From DASQGA01 sp963722715 (GTDB lineage: Bacteria > Actinomycetota > Thermoleophilia > Gaiellales > Gaiellaceae), in NCBI GenBank assembly GCA_963722715.1, contig CAVROA010000023.1, forward strand, positions 245,045 to 309,044: a stretch of DNA of 64,000 nucleotides, in the 5' to 3' direction. The notes below the pieces were generated by a model, which saw only the letters and a list, made by a program, of their open reading frames with translations, had not been told where the DNA came from and made no database searches. The translations under genes were made by a program, and so were the position numbers. Below, piece by piece: positions 49,875 through 58,195 of this stretch. Positions within the stretch are counted from its first letter, which is position 1. Every line of letters starts with the position of its first letter.

Positions 49875-50918
49875 ATGACCGAGACCCAGGCTCTGGCGAC
49901 GCGCTCGGTCGTCGAATCCATCAGCCGCGCCGGACTGGCAGAGCTCCACACGCACCTCGGCGGCTCGGTCGACCCGGCAGTCCTCTGGACGCTCGCCCAC
50001 GAGCAAGGGATCGCGCTCCCGGTCAAGGATTACTGGGACTTCGAGGGGCTCGTGACGGTCGACCCACGTGGTGTCGAGGGCCTCCCCCAGCTCGATTCGA
50101 TCTACAAATGGACCGAGCTCATCCAGTCGAGCCCGCTCGCCGTCGAACGTTCGGTGCACGGGGCGATCGGGGGCGCGTACCGAACCCAGAACATCACGAC
50201 GCTCGAGCTTCGCTTCAATCCCATGAAGCGAAACCGGGGCGGCGAGCGCGACCTCGACCACATCATCATGGCGGCCGTTCGCGGTCTCGACCGCGCCGGT
50301 CTCGAGTACCCGCTCGTCCGGGCAGGCCTGATCCTGATGATGGACCGAACCTTCACGGCCGAGCAGAACGAGGTCATCGTCGAGAAGGCGATCCGCTATG
50401 CCTCCCGCGGCATCGTCGGCGTCGACATCGCGGGCCCCCGCCCGACCCCGGGGCGGTATCCCTACGGCCAGCTCGCGCCCCTCGTCGAAATGGCCCGCAG
50501 CGCCGGGCTCGGCATCACCATCCACGTGGGCGAGGAGGGCGGCCGGACGGGAGTGGAAGAGATCCGGGAAGTCGTCGAGGTTCTTCGACCCGATCGGATC
50601 GGGCACGGGATCCTGGCTGCCCAGGACGAGGCCACGATGGCGCTCCTACGCGACGCGGGAACCGTTCTCGAGATCTGCCCGAGCTCGAACCTGCTGACAC
50701 GCGCACTGGCGGACGAGGACTCGCTCCGCGACACCTGCCGGGCCCTGGCGGACGCAGGCGTCCGCTTCACGATCGCAACGGACGGACCCGAGATGATGCG
50801 GACACACCTGCAGGACGAGCTCGAGCTACTCCTGCGGATCGGCGCGCTGGAAGAATCCGAGCTCCGCGACGCCAACGCCACCGGGCACGTGACGAGCTTC
50901 CTGCCCGATCGCAGCTAG
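49875..50918 (+). CDS. add: Adenosine deaminase family protein
   Basis: Zinc-dependent purine deaminase, 347 aa. Metal ligands His25 and His27 lie in ELHTHLGGS. The catalytic Glu region is ITIHVGEEGG, followed by RIGHGI with the catalytic His and the metal Asp in FTIATDGPEMM. The SSNL segment (EICPSSNLLTRAL) is also conserved. Adenosine to inosine is likely; aminodeoxyfutalosine or adenine deaminase cannot be excluded. ATG start. Confidence 0.9.
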   Translation: MTETQALATRSVVESISRAGLAELHTHLGGSVDPAVLWTLAHEQGIALPVKDYWDFEGLVTVDPRGVEGLPQLDSIYKWTELIQSSPLAVERSVHGAIGGAYRTQNITTLELRFNPMKRNRGGERDLDHIIMAAVRGLDRAGLEYPLVRAGLILMMDRTFTAEQNEVIVEKAIRYASRGIVGVDIAGPRPTPGRYPYGQLAPLVEMARSAGLGITIHVGEEGGRTGVEEIREVVEVLRPDRIGHGILAAQDEATMALLRDAGTVLEICPSSNLLTRALADEDSLRDTCRALADAGVRFTIATDGPEMMRTHLQDELELLLRIGALEESELRDANATGHVTSFLPDRS

Positions 50919-50944
50919 AAGCCGAACGGCTTCAGTTCCAGGGC

Positions 50945-51373
50945 GTGAGCGCCGATACAGGCATCGCCATGTCGTCTCCCGACCCATTCCAGCCTGACGC
51001 CGAGCCTCTTCGAACCCTCGACCAGCCCCCCGGCGAGGTCATCTCACCGACCGGCCTCCGCGTTGAGGCTCCGCTCCAGCCGGAGGCGCCGGCCGCCGTT
51101 TCTGAAAACGAGGAATGGGCCGAGGAGAACTTTTACCGCGTCGTTCTGAACCTCGAAGCAGGCGACTGGGTCGAGATCGAGACCTTCGCCGACGAGAAGT
51201 CGGCCGAGGCATGCGCCGCGGAGATCGTCCAGAGCCTTGCCGAGGCGAGGTCGTGGCCGCGGGTTCGCGGCCGCTACCTGAGACCTGAGACGATCATGTC
51301 CGTCGAGGTCTCCGAGCGCCGCCGCTACACCGGCTCAGCCGCACGCGCGAGCTGGGGCCAGTCGCTCGACTAG
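50945..51373 (+). CDS. Hypothetical protein
   Basis: About 142 aa. The first 55 residues are Pro-rich and likely disordered. The remainder (EENFYRVVLNLEAGDWVEIETFADEKSAEACAAEIVQSLA) is a compact alpha/beta unit resembling small SPOR-like or DUF domains, followed by RYLRPETIMSVEV. No assignment is possible. The start is either GTG 50945 or ATG 50969; I use the upstream one because it gives a short gap after add. Confidence 0.68.
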   Translation: MSADTGIAMSSPDPFQPDAEPLRTLDQPPGEVISPTGLRVEAPLQPEAPAAVSENEEWAEENFYRVVLNLEAGDWVEIETFADEKSAEACAAEIVQSLAEARSWPRVRGRYLRPETIMSVEVSERRRYTGSAARASWGQSLD

Positions 51374-51598
51374 CGAAAAACCGATTCTGACCAGGCCGTA
51401 ACCGCGAGACCGGTCGGGGCGTTGACCATGTGTGGCCACCCTGCGGACAATCTCCCCTCCCCGGCACAAGGTGCCGCAGCCGCACGCGGGCGAAACGCCC
51501 GAGCGCCTGAAGGTTCGCTTCCGGAGCTTTCCCGAAGCACACCTCAACGCTCGCCTGGTCGCAATCCGCCCGTCCAAGCCCTCTCGTTAGCTCAGGGC

Positions 51599-51626
51599 TA
51601 AATATCGGGGCCTTCACGGCCGATGA
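51599..51626 (+). promoter_or_regulatory. Possible sigma-28 (FliA)-like promoter for the GGDEF-EAL gene
   Basis: TAAATATC (51599-51606) and GCCGATGA (51619-51626) resemble the -35 TAAA and -10 GCCGATAA of flagellar sigma-28 promoters, with a spacer one base longer than the usual 15 between TAAA and GCCGAT. It ends right at the annotated GTG, so the transcript would start near ATG 51636 and be leaderless. Confidence 0.35.
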
Positions 51627-53447
51627 GTGAACGGCATGCCTGAGAACGGGACGCCGGACTACGCAACGGACGACACCAGATCGCTCGCCGCACTGGCAGA
51701 AGCCTTCGCGTCGACCGACGTCCTCGAACGGATGGCAGGGACGCTCGCCATCCTCCTGTACCAGATGGAGTGCGGTCCGGACGGGACGTTCGAGTGCACC
51801 GCCTTTCTGGGATCCGGCCTCGAAGCGCTAGTCGGGCCGATTCCCTCCCACTACTCGCCCGAGGAAGCCTGGGACGCAGCGGTCCACGAGGATGACCGGG
51901 CTGCGTACGAGGCTGCGTCTGCCGGACTGAAAGACGGCCGGCCCGTTGAGGTCGAGTACCGCCTGGTGGGCTACGACGGCGTCACGCGCTGGGTCTCGGA
52001 TCGGATGCATCCCAGGCCGGGCACCGACGGGCCGATCGTCGTGGACGGCATCGTGGTCGACATCTCCGAACGGCGACTCGCTGCCGAGCAGCTCGCGGAG
52101 GCGCAGGAGCGGCTGTCGTACATCGCTTATCACGACTCTCTGACCGACTTGCCGAACCGAACGCTCTTTCAGGAGCACCTCGAGAGCGCGCTTCACCGGG
52201 CCCGGGACACGGGCGCCGCGCTCGCAGTGTTCTTCGTGGATCTCGACAACTTCAAGCTGATCAACGACAGCTTCGGGCACGCCTCGGGCGACGAGCTGCT
52301 CTGCGCGGTCGCAGCACGCCTCAAGAACTGCACGCGCACCTCGGACACTGTCGCACGCCAGGGCGGAGACGAGTTCCTCATCCTCGTCCCCGATGTCGGT
52401 GCCGCGAGAAGCGTCCCGAAAGGGACGAGTGCGCAGGACTCGGCAGACGAGATCGCCTGGAAGATCCGGCGGGTCCTGCAGGAGCCGTTCGTTATCTCGG
52501 GGGTCGAGATCTACGTTACGGCCAGCGTCGGCATCAGCCTCTTTCCCCTCGATGCCGCCGACCGAGAGACGCTTCTCAAGCACGCGGACGTCGCCATGTA
52601 CGAGGCGAAGGGCGAGGGACGCGACCGCCATCACCTCTATGCGGCGGCAGCGGACGGCGACGCGCTCCGACAACTCTCCATGGCCGGCCGCTTGCGCCGA
52701 GCCGTCGAGGCGGGCGAAGGGCTCGTCCTCCACTACCAGCCGCTCGTGAATATGAAGGACACGAGCATTGTGGGCGTCGAAGCGCTCATTCGGTGGACCG
52801 ACGGCGAGCGAGGCCTCGTCCAGCCAAACGACTTCATCCCCCTGGCCGAGCGGACTGGGTTGATCGGGCCGATGAGCGACTGGGTCGTCGAGCAGGCGTG
52901 CCGGCAAGCCGCCGCCTGGCGGGCCGACGGGCTCGATTTGTTCGTCTCCGTCAACCTGCCGGCATCCTTCTGGCAGCCGATGGCGATGCGGCATGTACTC
53001 GGGACAATCGAGTCGTTCGGGCTGAACGCCGACCGGCTGATGATCGAGATCACCGAATCGGCGGTCATGGAGGAGCGCGGGGGCGCCATGGGACCGGTGC
53101 TGGCCGAGATCCACGAGCGAGGCCTCAAGCTCGCGATCGACGATTTCGGCACTGGTCACTCCTCGCTCGGGCGACTCAGCCAGATGCACGTCACCACGTT
53201 GAAGATCGATCGATCCTTCGTAAGCGGTCTGCCTGACGATCCGAACGCCGCCGTGCTCGTGACGTCGATGATCCAACTCGCCGACAGCCTGGGCCTCTAC
53301 CCCCTCGCCGAGGGAATCGAGACGGAGGAGCAGCGCCAGTTCGTGCTCGAGCGCGGCTGCAAGCTCGGCCAGGGCTTCCTCTTCAGCCGAGCGGTGCCTG
53401 CGGAGGAAATCCCCGCTCTCTACCCGGAATTCGCCGGGCGCGCGTAG
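51627..53447 (+). CDS. PAS-GGDEF-EAL cyclic-di-GMP enzyme
   Basis: A 606-aa second-messenger protein. An N-terminal PAS-like sensor (about 30-150, ending WVSDRMHPRPGTDGPIVVDGIVVDISERR) leads to a diguanylate cyclase whose active motif GGDEF is intact at 246-250. An RxxD inhibitory site is at Arg237-Asp240. The EAL phosphodiesterase has EAL at 385-387, SVNLPA, IDDFGTGHSSL, LKIDRSFV and AEGIET, all catalytic residues present. It may therefore make and degrade c-di-GMP. GTG 51627 or ATG 51636 is the start. Confidence 0.95.
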   Translation: MNGMPENGTPDYATDDTRSLAALAEAFASTDVLERMAGTLAILLYQMECGPDGTFECTAFLGSGLEALVGPIPSHYSPEEAWDAAVHEDDRAAYEAASAGLKDGRPVEVEYRLVGYDGVTRWVSDRMHPRPGTDGPIVVDGIVVDISERRLAAEQLAEAQERLSYIAYHDSLTDLPNRTLFQEHLESALHRARDTGAALAVFFVDLDNFKLINDSFGHASGDELLCAVAARLKNCTRTSDTVARQGGDEFLILVPDVGAARSVPKGTSAQDSADEIAWKIRRVLQEPFVISGVEIYVTASVGISLFPLDAADRETLLKHADVAMYEAKGEGRDRHHLYAAAADGDALRQLSMAGRLRRAVEAGEGLVLHYQPLVNMKDTSIVGVEALIRWTDGERGLVQPNDFIPLAERTGLIGPMSDWVVEQACRQAAAWRADGLDLFVSVNLPASFWQPMAMRHVLGTIESFGLNADRLMIEITESAVMEERGGAMGPVLAEIHERGLKLAIDDFGTGHSSLGRLSQMHVTTLKIDRSFVSGLPDDPNAAVLVTSMIQLADSLGLYPLAEGIETEEQRQFVLERGCKLGQGFLFSRAVPAEEIPALYPEFAGRA

Positions 53448-53449
53448 CC

Positions 53450-54241
53450 TCAGCTGGCCCGGCGCAGGTGCTCTTCGACCCGGCGGTAGTCCGGCGTCTC
53501 GGGGCTGAGCTTCTCGAGCGCCGCGCGGAGGCATTCAGCCGATTGCTGGCGGCGGCCGCGGCGGCCGTGAACGAGGCCGATGTTGGCAACAACCTGGCCT
53601 TCGGTTTGCTCGTCGTCCAGCTCACGGAGGAGCGCAAGCGAGCGTCCAAAGTGCGCGAGTGCCGCGTCGTCGTCGCCACCACGGGCCACGGCAAGCGCAA
53701 GGCTGTTCAAGGTCAGTGCCTCTCCTCGCTCGTCGCCGAGCTCGCGGACGATCTCGAGCGCCTTACGGTGGTGATCAACCGCCGCCCGAATATCTCCGCG
53801 CCGCCGTTCGGATGCCCCGCGCGCGTTCAGGCGAGCGGCCTGCCTGCGGCGGCCGGTAACGCTTCGGCGAGGCCGGGGCCGCGCGCGGGCGAGCTCCCGG
53901 AGAGCGGAGCTCGAGCTGGCCGCGATCCCCGCGACGCGGGCCCGAGGGATCTGTGGCCGCGCGCGCCGAAGACGCGGAAGCGCGACCGCCACAACGACCA
54001 GGACCAGAGCGGCGCCGACAACCAAGACGAGGAGGGCGCCTGCACCTACGAGAACGAGCCTGGCAAAGCCGAGCGCCGCCAGGAACCCGACCAAGACCAA
54101 CGCGAACCCGCCAACGGCTAGGACACGGTGGCGGAACCGCGCCCCCTCCGGCGTCCGCGCGCATCCCTTGCGCACCAGTGCAGCGAGTCTCTCGTGTCCG
54201 AGCCCCATGTTCTTCCCCTTACCCGGTCGAACCGCGGTCAT
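53450..54241 (-). CDS. Membrane protein with TPR repeats
   Basis: A 263-aa protein. The first 45 residues are basic, then two membrane helices follow (about 43-85: FALVLVGFLAALGFARLVLVGAGALLVLVVGAALVLVV), and then a basic stretch. From about residue 135 there are roughly three TPR units (AARLNARGASERRRGDIRAAVDHHRKALEIVRELGD, RGEALTLNSLALAVARGGDDDAALAHFGRSL, VVANIGLVHGRRGRRQQSAECLRAALE). Likely a membrane-bound assembly platform. Convergent with the GGDEF-EAL gene. Confidence 0.78.
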   Translation of the reverse strand: MTAVRPGKGKNMGLGHERLAALVRKGCARTPEGARFRHRVLAVGGFALVLVGFLAALGFARLVLVGAGALLVLVVGAALVLVVVAVALPRLRRARPQIPRARVAGIAASSSSALRELARARPRPRRSVTGRRRQAARLNARGASERRRGDIRAAVDHHRKALEIVRELGDERGEALTLNSLALAVARGGDDDAALAHFGRSLALLRELDDEQTEGQVVANIGLVHGRRGRRQQSAECLRAALEKLSPETPDYRRVEEHLRRAS

Positions 54242-54504
54242 TCGTCGTGGGCTGCCGCCATCCTCCCTCGGCCGATCTTGCTCCCCACACGCGAGAACCA
54301 GGGTAACGAAAGCGCACAGCTGCCACGAACCGGTCGTCCAACCTCACACCAGCTCACTCAGACACGTTTCATCAGTGCCTGTGAGCGAGCCGCTTCCCGT
54401 TTCGGCTGGCCGGCGTGTACCTCGCACGGAGCTCGAGCTGGCCTCGCATCTCCGGTCGAAGTCGAACGTGAGCTCCCGCTCCATGTGAGAGAGTTCGGCC
54501 TGCA
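54242..54504. other. Intergenic region with no gene seen
   Basis: A 263-bp region between the divergent TPR and sulfite oxidase-like genes. Short open frames on the plus strand have no family resemblance. I see no hairpin or strong promoter I can support. Confidence 0.5.
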
Positions 54505-55569
54505 GTGAGCGCCAACATCACGCTCGAAGAGCTTCAGCTCGCGGCCCGAAACCATGCGCTTCCACTCGAGGCGCTACGCCATCCGGTCACGCCCATGGGT
54601 CTGCACTACCTCCTGACCCACTTCGACATCCCGCTGGTGGATCCAGGCTCGTGGCGGCTCGAGATCAGCGGCGACGTGGAGCGGCCCCTGACCCTCGGGC
54701 TCGACGAGCTGAAGGAACGGCCGTCGCGCACGCTGGCTGTGACGCTCGAGTGCGCCGGCAACGGGCGCGCGCTCCTCTCCCCGCGCGCGTACAGCCAGCC
54801 TTGGCTCCTGGAGGCGGTGGGCACGGCCGAATGGACCGGAACTCCCCTCGCGCCGCTCCTCGACGAAGCAGGCCTCGGGCCCGGAGCCATCGAGATCGTC
54901 TTCACCGGCCTCGACCGCGGGATTCAGGCGGGGCTCGAGCACCTGTACGAGCGAAGCCTGCCTCGCTCTGAGGCGCTTCGCGACGAGGTGCTGCTGGCCT
55001 ATGCCATCAATGGCCAGGACCTGCCGCCGCAACACGGCTTTCCGCTTCGGCTGGTGGTGCCTGGCTGGTACGGGATGACGCACGTGAAATGGCTGCAGTC
55101 GGTCACGGCCGTCAACGAGCCGTTCCAAGGCTTCCAGCAAGATGTCGGCTACCACGTCCGCCAGTCCGCTGAAGAACAGGGCCGAGCGGTCACGAGGATC
55201 CTGCCGCGGTCGCTCATGGTTCCACCCGGGATCCCCGACTTCCCCGCGCGGTCGCGCTTCGTCGAGGCCGGCTCGTGCCTACTCGAGGGACGGGCATGGT
55301 CTGGAAGCGGGCCGATCGCCAAGGTCGAGGTGAGCGTGGACGGCGGCGGTACCTGGGCGGACGCTGCCCTCGAAGCCGGCGTCTCCGAGTTCGCCTGGCA
55401 CGGTTGGAGCTACGAGTGGGAGGCACACGCGGGCGAGCACGTGCTCTGCTGCCGGGCCACCGACAGCGAGGGCGAGACGCAGCCGCTCACGCCGGACTGG
55501 AACTACGACGGGTACTGCAACAACGCCGTCCAACGCGTGCCCGTGGTCGTGCGTAGCCCGTCCACGTAG
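54505..55569 (+). CDS. Sulfite oxidase-like molybdopterin protein
   Basis: A 354-aa protein of the sulfite oxidase fold. The molybdenum-cofactor domain carries the Mo-ligand Cys83 in VTLECAGNGRALL, with GTAEWTGTPLAPLLDEAG and YAINGQDLPPQHGFPLRLVVPGWYGMTHVKWL. The dimerisation domain from about residue 250 (WSGSGPIAKVEVSVDGGGTWADA) is present. No heme domain and no Tat signal, so it is probably cytoplasmic and uses another electron acceptor. GTG start. Sulfite is the likely but unproven substrate. Confidence 0.9.
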   Translation: MSANITLEELQLAARNHALPLEALRHPVTPMGLHYLLTHFDIPLVDPGSWRLEISGDVERPLTLGLDELKERPSRTLAVTLECAGNGRALLSPRAYSQPWLLEAVGTAEWTGTPLAPLLDEAGLGPGAIEIVFTGLDRGIQAGLEHLYERSLPRSEALRDEVLLAYAINGQDLPPQHGFPLRLVVPGWYGMTHVKWLQSVTAVNEPFQGFQQDVGYHVRQSAEEQGRAVTRILPRSLMVPPGIPDFPARSRFVEAGSCLLEGRAWSGSGPIAKVEVSVDGGGTWADAALEAGVSEFAWHGWSYEWEAHAGEHVLCCRATDSEGETQPLTPDWNYDGYCNNAVQRVPVVVRSPST

Positions 55570-55640
55570 GCCAAACCCACAGCACGCGCGCCCGCCAGGC
55601 GAGGGCGAGAAAGCCAGCCCTAAACAGGTTTTGGTGCCGC

Positions 55641-55665
55641 GTTTTCACTCATGCGTGAGGGGTAG
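55641..55665 (+). promoter_or_regulatory. Possible general-stress promoter of the PRC-barrel gene
   Basis: GTTTTC at 55641 and GGGTAG at 55660, spaced 13 nt, match the sigma-B/SigF pattern (GTTT...GGGTA). The start codon is 102 nt further down. The leader also contains a Shine-Dalgarno-like AAGGAGG at 55683-55689 with no correctly spaced start, and a small CGATC-TCCT-GATCG hairpin. Confidence 0.5.
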
Positions 55666-55766
55666 GCAAAAGAAGAGTTAGGAAGGAGGTGTGGGTCTGT
55701 ACATCGTCTAGGGGCGATCTCCTGATCGTCCAGTTACCCCTCTACGTTTCTAAGGAGCGTGATCGA

Positions 55767-56165
55767 ATGGCACACGAGCGAACAACTACTACTGATGTTT
55801 GGACGTATGGCGACCAGTCGACCGTTGGCGCGGACATGGTCGGGGATGTCGACCTGACGGGGTTCAGCGTCGAGGCCCTCGACGGCGGGATCGGCAAGAT
55901 CGACGAGGCCAGCTACGACGTCGGCGCAAGCTTCATCGTCGTCGACACGGGCCCGTGGATCTTCGGCAAGAAGGTCATGCTGCCCGCCGGGATCCTCAAA
56001 CGGGTGGACGTCGAGAATGAGACCGTCTTCGTGGATCGGACCAAGGAGCAGATCAAGAACGCCCCTGAGTTCGACGAGGATCGGTACCGCGACGATGCCT
56101 ATCGTGACGAGGTCGGTGGCTACTACAACCGGCCCGACACGACGCGCAGGGACACCGCGCTCTAA
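55767..56165 (+). CDS. PRC-barrel domain protein
   Basis: A 132-aa protein. Residues about 25-90 (VGDVDLTGFSVEALDGGIGKIDEASYDVGASFIVVDTGPWIFGKKVMLPAGILKRVDVENETVFVDRTKEQIKNAP) are a PRC-barrel, which binds ribosomal or reaction-centre partners or serves as an adaptor. The Asp/Tyr/Arg-rich C-terminus is disordered. Ribosome site AAGGAG at 55752 before ATG 55767 decides the start. Likely a stress adaptor, given its promoter. Confidence 0.9.
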   Translation: MAHERTTTTDVWTYGDQSTVGADMVGDVDLTGFSVEALDGGIGKIDEASYDVGASFIVVDTGPWIFGKKVMLPAGILKRVDVENETVFVDRTKEQIKNAPEFDEDRYRDDAYRDEVGGYYNRPDTTRRDTAL

Positions 56166-56182
56166 GGCCGTTGGGAACTACG

Positions 56183-56220
56183 GGAGCCGCTCGGTCATCC
56201 GACTGAGCGGCTCCTTCATT
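56183..56220 (+). terminator. Intrinsic terminator after the PRC-barrel gene
   Basis: A 14-bp stem GGAGCCGCTCGGTC / GACTGAGCGGCTCC with an ATCC loop and one G-U pair, followed by TTCATT. It begins 18 nt after the stop codon. Confidence 0.85.
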
Positions 56221-56250
56221 CAGTGAGAGCGGGGTCGAGCTTTGAACCGG

Positions 56251-57216
56251 CTAACGCCGGGCCGACGGCTGCACTCCGTGGAACCCATGCTCCTCTGAGC
56301 TCCCGGCCGCCAGCGCCGGCCTCTTCCCGAGGCACTCGTCCACGTCGAAGAGGGCGACGCCGAACGAGAACGCATACCACCTTTCGTCGCGCGGGATCGT
56401 CACGCGTTCGGGCACCAGCTGCCGATTCACCAGGCGAAAACCGCGCCTCAGGAACTCGCCGCCGGCGGCCCAGCCGCCCGGAGACCCGGAGCCGAGGAGA
56501 AGGTTCCGACGCACGCACTCGGCTGACGCCCAGTCGAGCACTCGCTCGTGCGACCTGTCCTCGAGCGGAAACGATTCGACGATTGCCTCGACTTCCTTGG
56601 CCAGATCGGCTCGCAGATTCACGTCGCTCGTCTGAGCATCGCTCTCGGCGACACGCCAGACATACCCGCCCGAGCCGAGCGACCAGATGCTTCGCCAAAC
56701 TTCGCCGTCAGGCGGATGTTCGCCGCCTTCCGAGAGCGACTCCGTGACGGTCACGACCATGGAGCGAAGCGCACTATCGAGAGCGGATGCCACTGCGGGA
56801 TTCTGATCCGACCAATACAGGGCGACGAAACGCTCCCCGGTCTCTTCGAAGAGCTCGTCACGGAGATCGCCGACCGATCCCACCCAGAACGGAGACTCGC
56901 TCGGAGAGACGTTCCAGTCGATTTCGCCTTCCACGTACGGCTCGAGCCTCATGAGGGCGACCACCGAGCGCGCGGGAGCCGGCCCCGCCACGCTGAAGAC
57001 CGGCTGGAAATACTCGCCTTGCTCGCAGTAGCGAATCGCATCGAGCGCTGAGCGCAGCCAAAACGGTGAGACGCCCAGCCTCTCGAGGTGTCCACGGAGG
57101 AGCTCGTCGGCGCCGGTCCTTCGCTTGAACAGACCCACGGCCAGGTCATCATAGTCCGCCGTCGCCGTCAGCGATTCCAGGCTGCCGGCTCGGCAGATCA
57201 GAAGCTGTTCAGGCAA
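56251..57216 (-). CDS. Hypothetical protein
   Basis: A 321-aa soluble protein with average composition and no membrane segment. It has alternating strands and helices, for example FQPVFSVAGPAPARSVVALMRLEPYVEGEI, DELFEETGERFVALYWSDQNPAVASAL and WYAFSFGVALFDVDECLG. I recognise no motif. Upstream, 32 nt away, is the small membrane protein gene in the same direction. The opposite strand has no credible gene. Confidence 0.7.
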   Translation of the reverse strand: MPEQLLICRAGSLESLTATADYDDLAVGLFKRRTGADELLRGHLERLGVSPFWLRSALDAIRYCEQGEYFQPVFSVAGPAPARSVVALMRLEPYVEGEIDWNVSPSESPFWVGSVGDLRDELFEETGERFVALYWSDQNPAVASALDSALRSMVVTVTESLSEGGEHPPDGEVWRSIWSLGSGGYVWRVAESDAQTSDVNLRADLAKEVEAIVESFPLEDRSHERVLDWASAECVRRNLLLGSGSPGGWAAGGEFLRRGFRLVNRQLVPERVTIPRDERWYAFSFGVALFDVDECLGKRPALAAGSSEEHGFHGVQPSARR

Positions 57217-57248
57217 GCGAACAAGTCGCAGCGCGACGCGGCCGTTGG

Positions 57249-57407
57249 CTAGCGCCCAAGCCTGGTTCGGCGCCGGATGCCGAGCCGCGCCTGCAGCGCC
57301 CTGTCCGCTTGCCCATCCTTCACCGCTGCCCAGATGAAGAGGCCACCGACCACGACGGCCGGCACAACGACGAGTACGACAAGAATGATCGTGACCAGAA
57401 TTTCCAT
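57249..57407 (-). CDS. 52-residue single-TM protein
   Basis: The reading frame encodes MEILVTIILVVLVVVPAVVV, a membrane helix, then GGLFIWAAVKDGQADRALQA and a basic tail ending RRRTRLGR. It has a plausible ribosome site (GAAGGGAACC) and a stop at 57249. It is too short to be conspicuous. It is oriented like the gene at 56251 and could be the first gene of that unit. The start lies 26 bp from the divergent membrane-protein gene. Confidence 0.6.
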   Translation of the reverse strand: MEILVTIILVVLVVVPAVVVGGLFIWAAVKDGQADRALQARLGIRRRTRLGR

Positions 57408-57433
57408 CAAGCCAAAGGTTCCCTTCAAAACGG

Positions 57434-58192
57434 ATGTCCAGTCACCAAGATAAAGCGGCGGGAGCGAGCCGGGCGTTCAGGGGCCTTGTGCTCGTTTTCC
57501 TGCTCTCGTTTTTCAACCTTGTTGGGCTGATCGTTACAGCGATCGCGCTTGGCGGCTTGGCCCCGTGGTCACGCTGGCAGTTCATCGGCGTGTTCGGCCT
57601 TCTCGAAGCGGCGTCGGGGCTCGCAAACGTGATCTCGCCAAACATCTGGCGGCTCCCCGTCGCGGAGTTGAACACAAGCGGGCGCACCGACGTGAAGCTG
57701 GCCGCCTCGACCATGCTGCTTCCGCATTGGGGGGGTCTTGCCCGGTTCGCAGCGGGCCTTGTCTGTCTCGGCGCCAGCGCCTGGCAGGAGGGTCTCGGCC
57801 CGGCTTCGCTCGGTCTGGTGCCGTTCATGGCCGCACTCGCCTGGGTGATCCTCGCGATCTCGGCCGTTCTTGCTCGGGCAGGGGTGGCGCGGCCGGATCT
57901 GGACGTACTCCAGCTGGGAGTGCGCTGGGGCGGACGCGAGAAGGAATTTCCTCCGATCAGCATCAGCGCCGTCGTGTTCCAGTTCTTCCTCAGCATCGTC
58001 ACGCTTCCGGCCGTGAAGCTCCTGCCGCCGTCGATCCTCTACCAGCCGGAGCTGGGCCCTTCCCAGGATGCGTTGCTGGTCATGGTCGCGCTGTCGATCG
58101 TTCTCTTGGCGCTCGTCTATGTCCTCTGGGCAGGACGCATCGAGTGGCGCGCATCACCGGAGCAGCAACGCGAAGCCGAGGAGCACGCCTGA
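57434..58192 (+). CDS. Polytopic membrane protein of unknown function
   Basis: A 252-aa protein with six or so membrane helices, for example GLVLVFLLSFFNLVGLIVTAIAL, MAALAWVILAISAVLA and LLVMVALSIVLLALVYVLWAG. A soluble stretch DLDVLQLGVRWGGREKEFPPIS lies between helices. No transporter motif is seen. ATG start; convergent with the PAP2 gene, whose stop is 3 nt away. Confidence 0.78.
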   Translation: MSSHQDKAAGASRAFRGLVLVFLLSFFNLVGLIVTAIALGGLAPWSRWQFIGVFGLLEAASGLANVISPNIWRLPVAELNTSGRTDVKLAASTMLLPHWGGLARFAAGLVCLGASAWQEGLGPASLGLVPFMAALAWVILAISAVLARAGVARPDLDVLQLGVRWGGREKEFPPISISAVVFQFFLSIVTLPAVKLLPPSILYQPELGPSQDALLVMVALSIVLLALVYVLWAGRIEWRASPEQQREAEEHA

Positions 58193-58195
58193 AGA

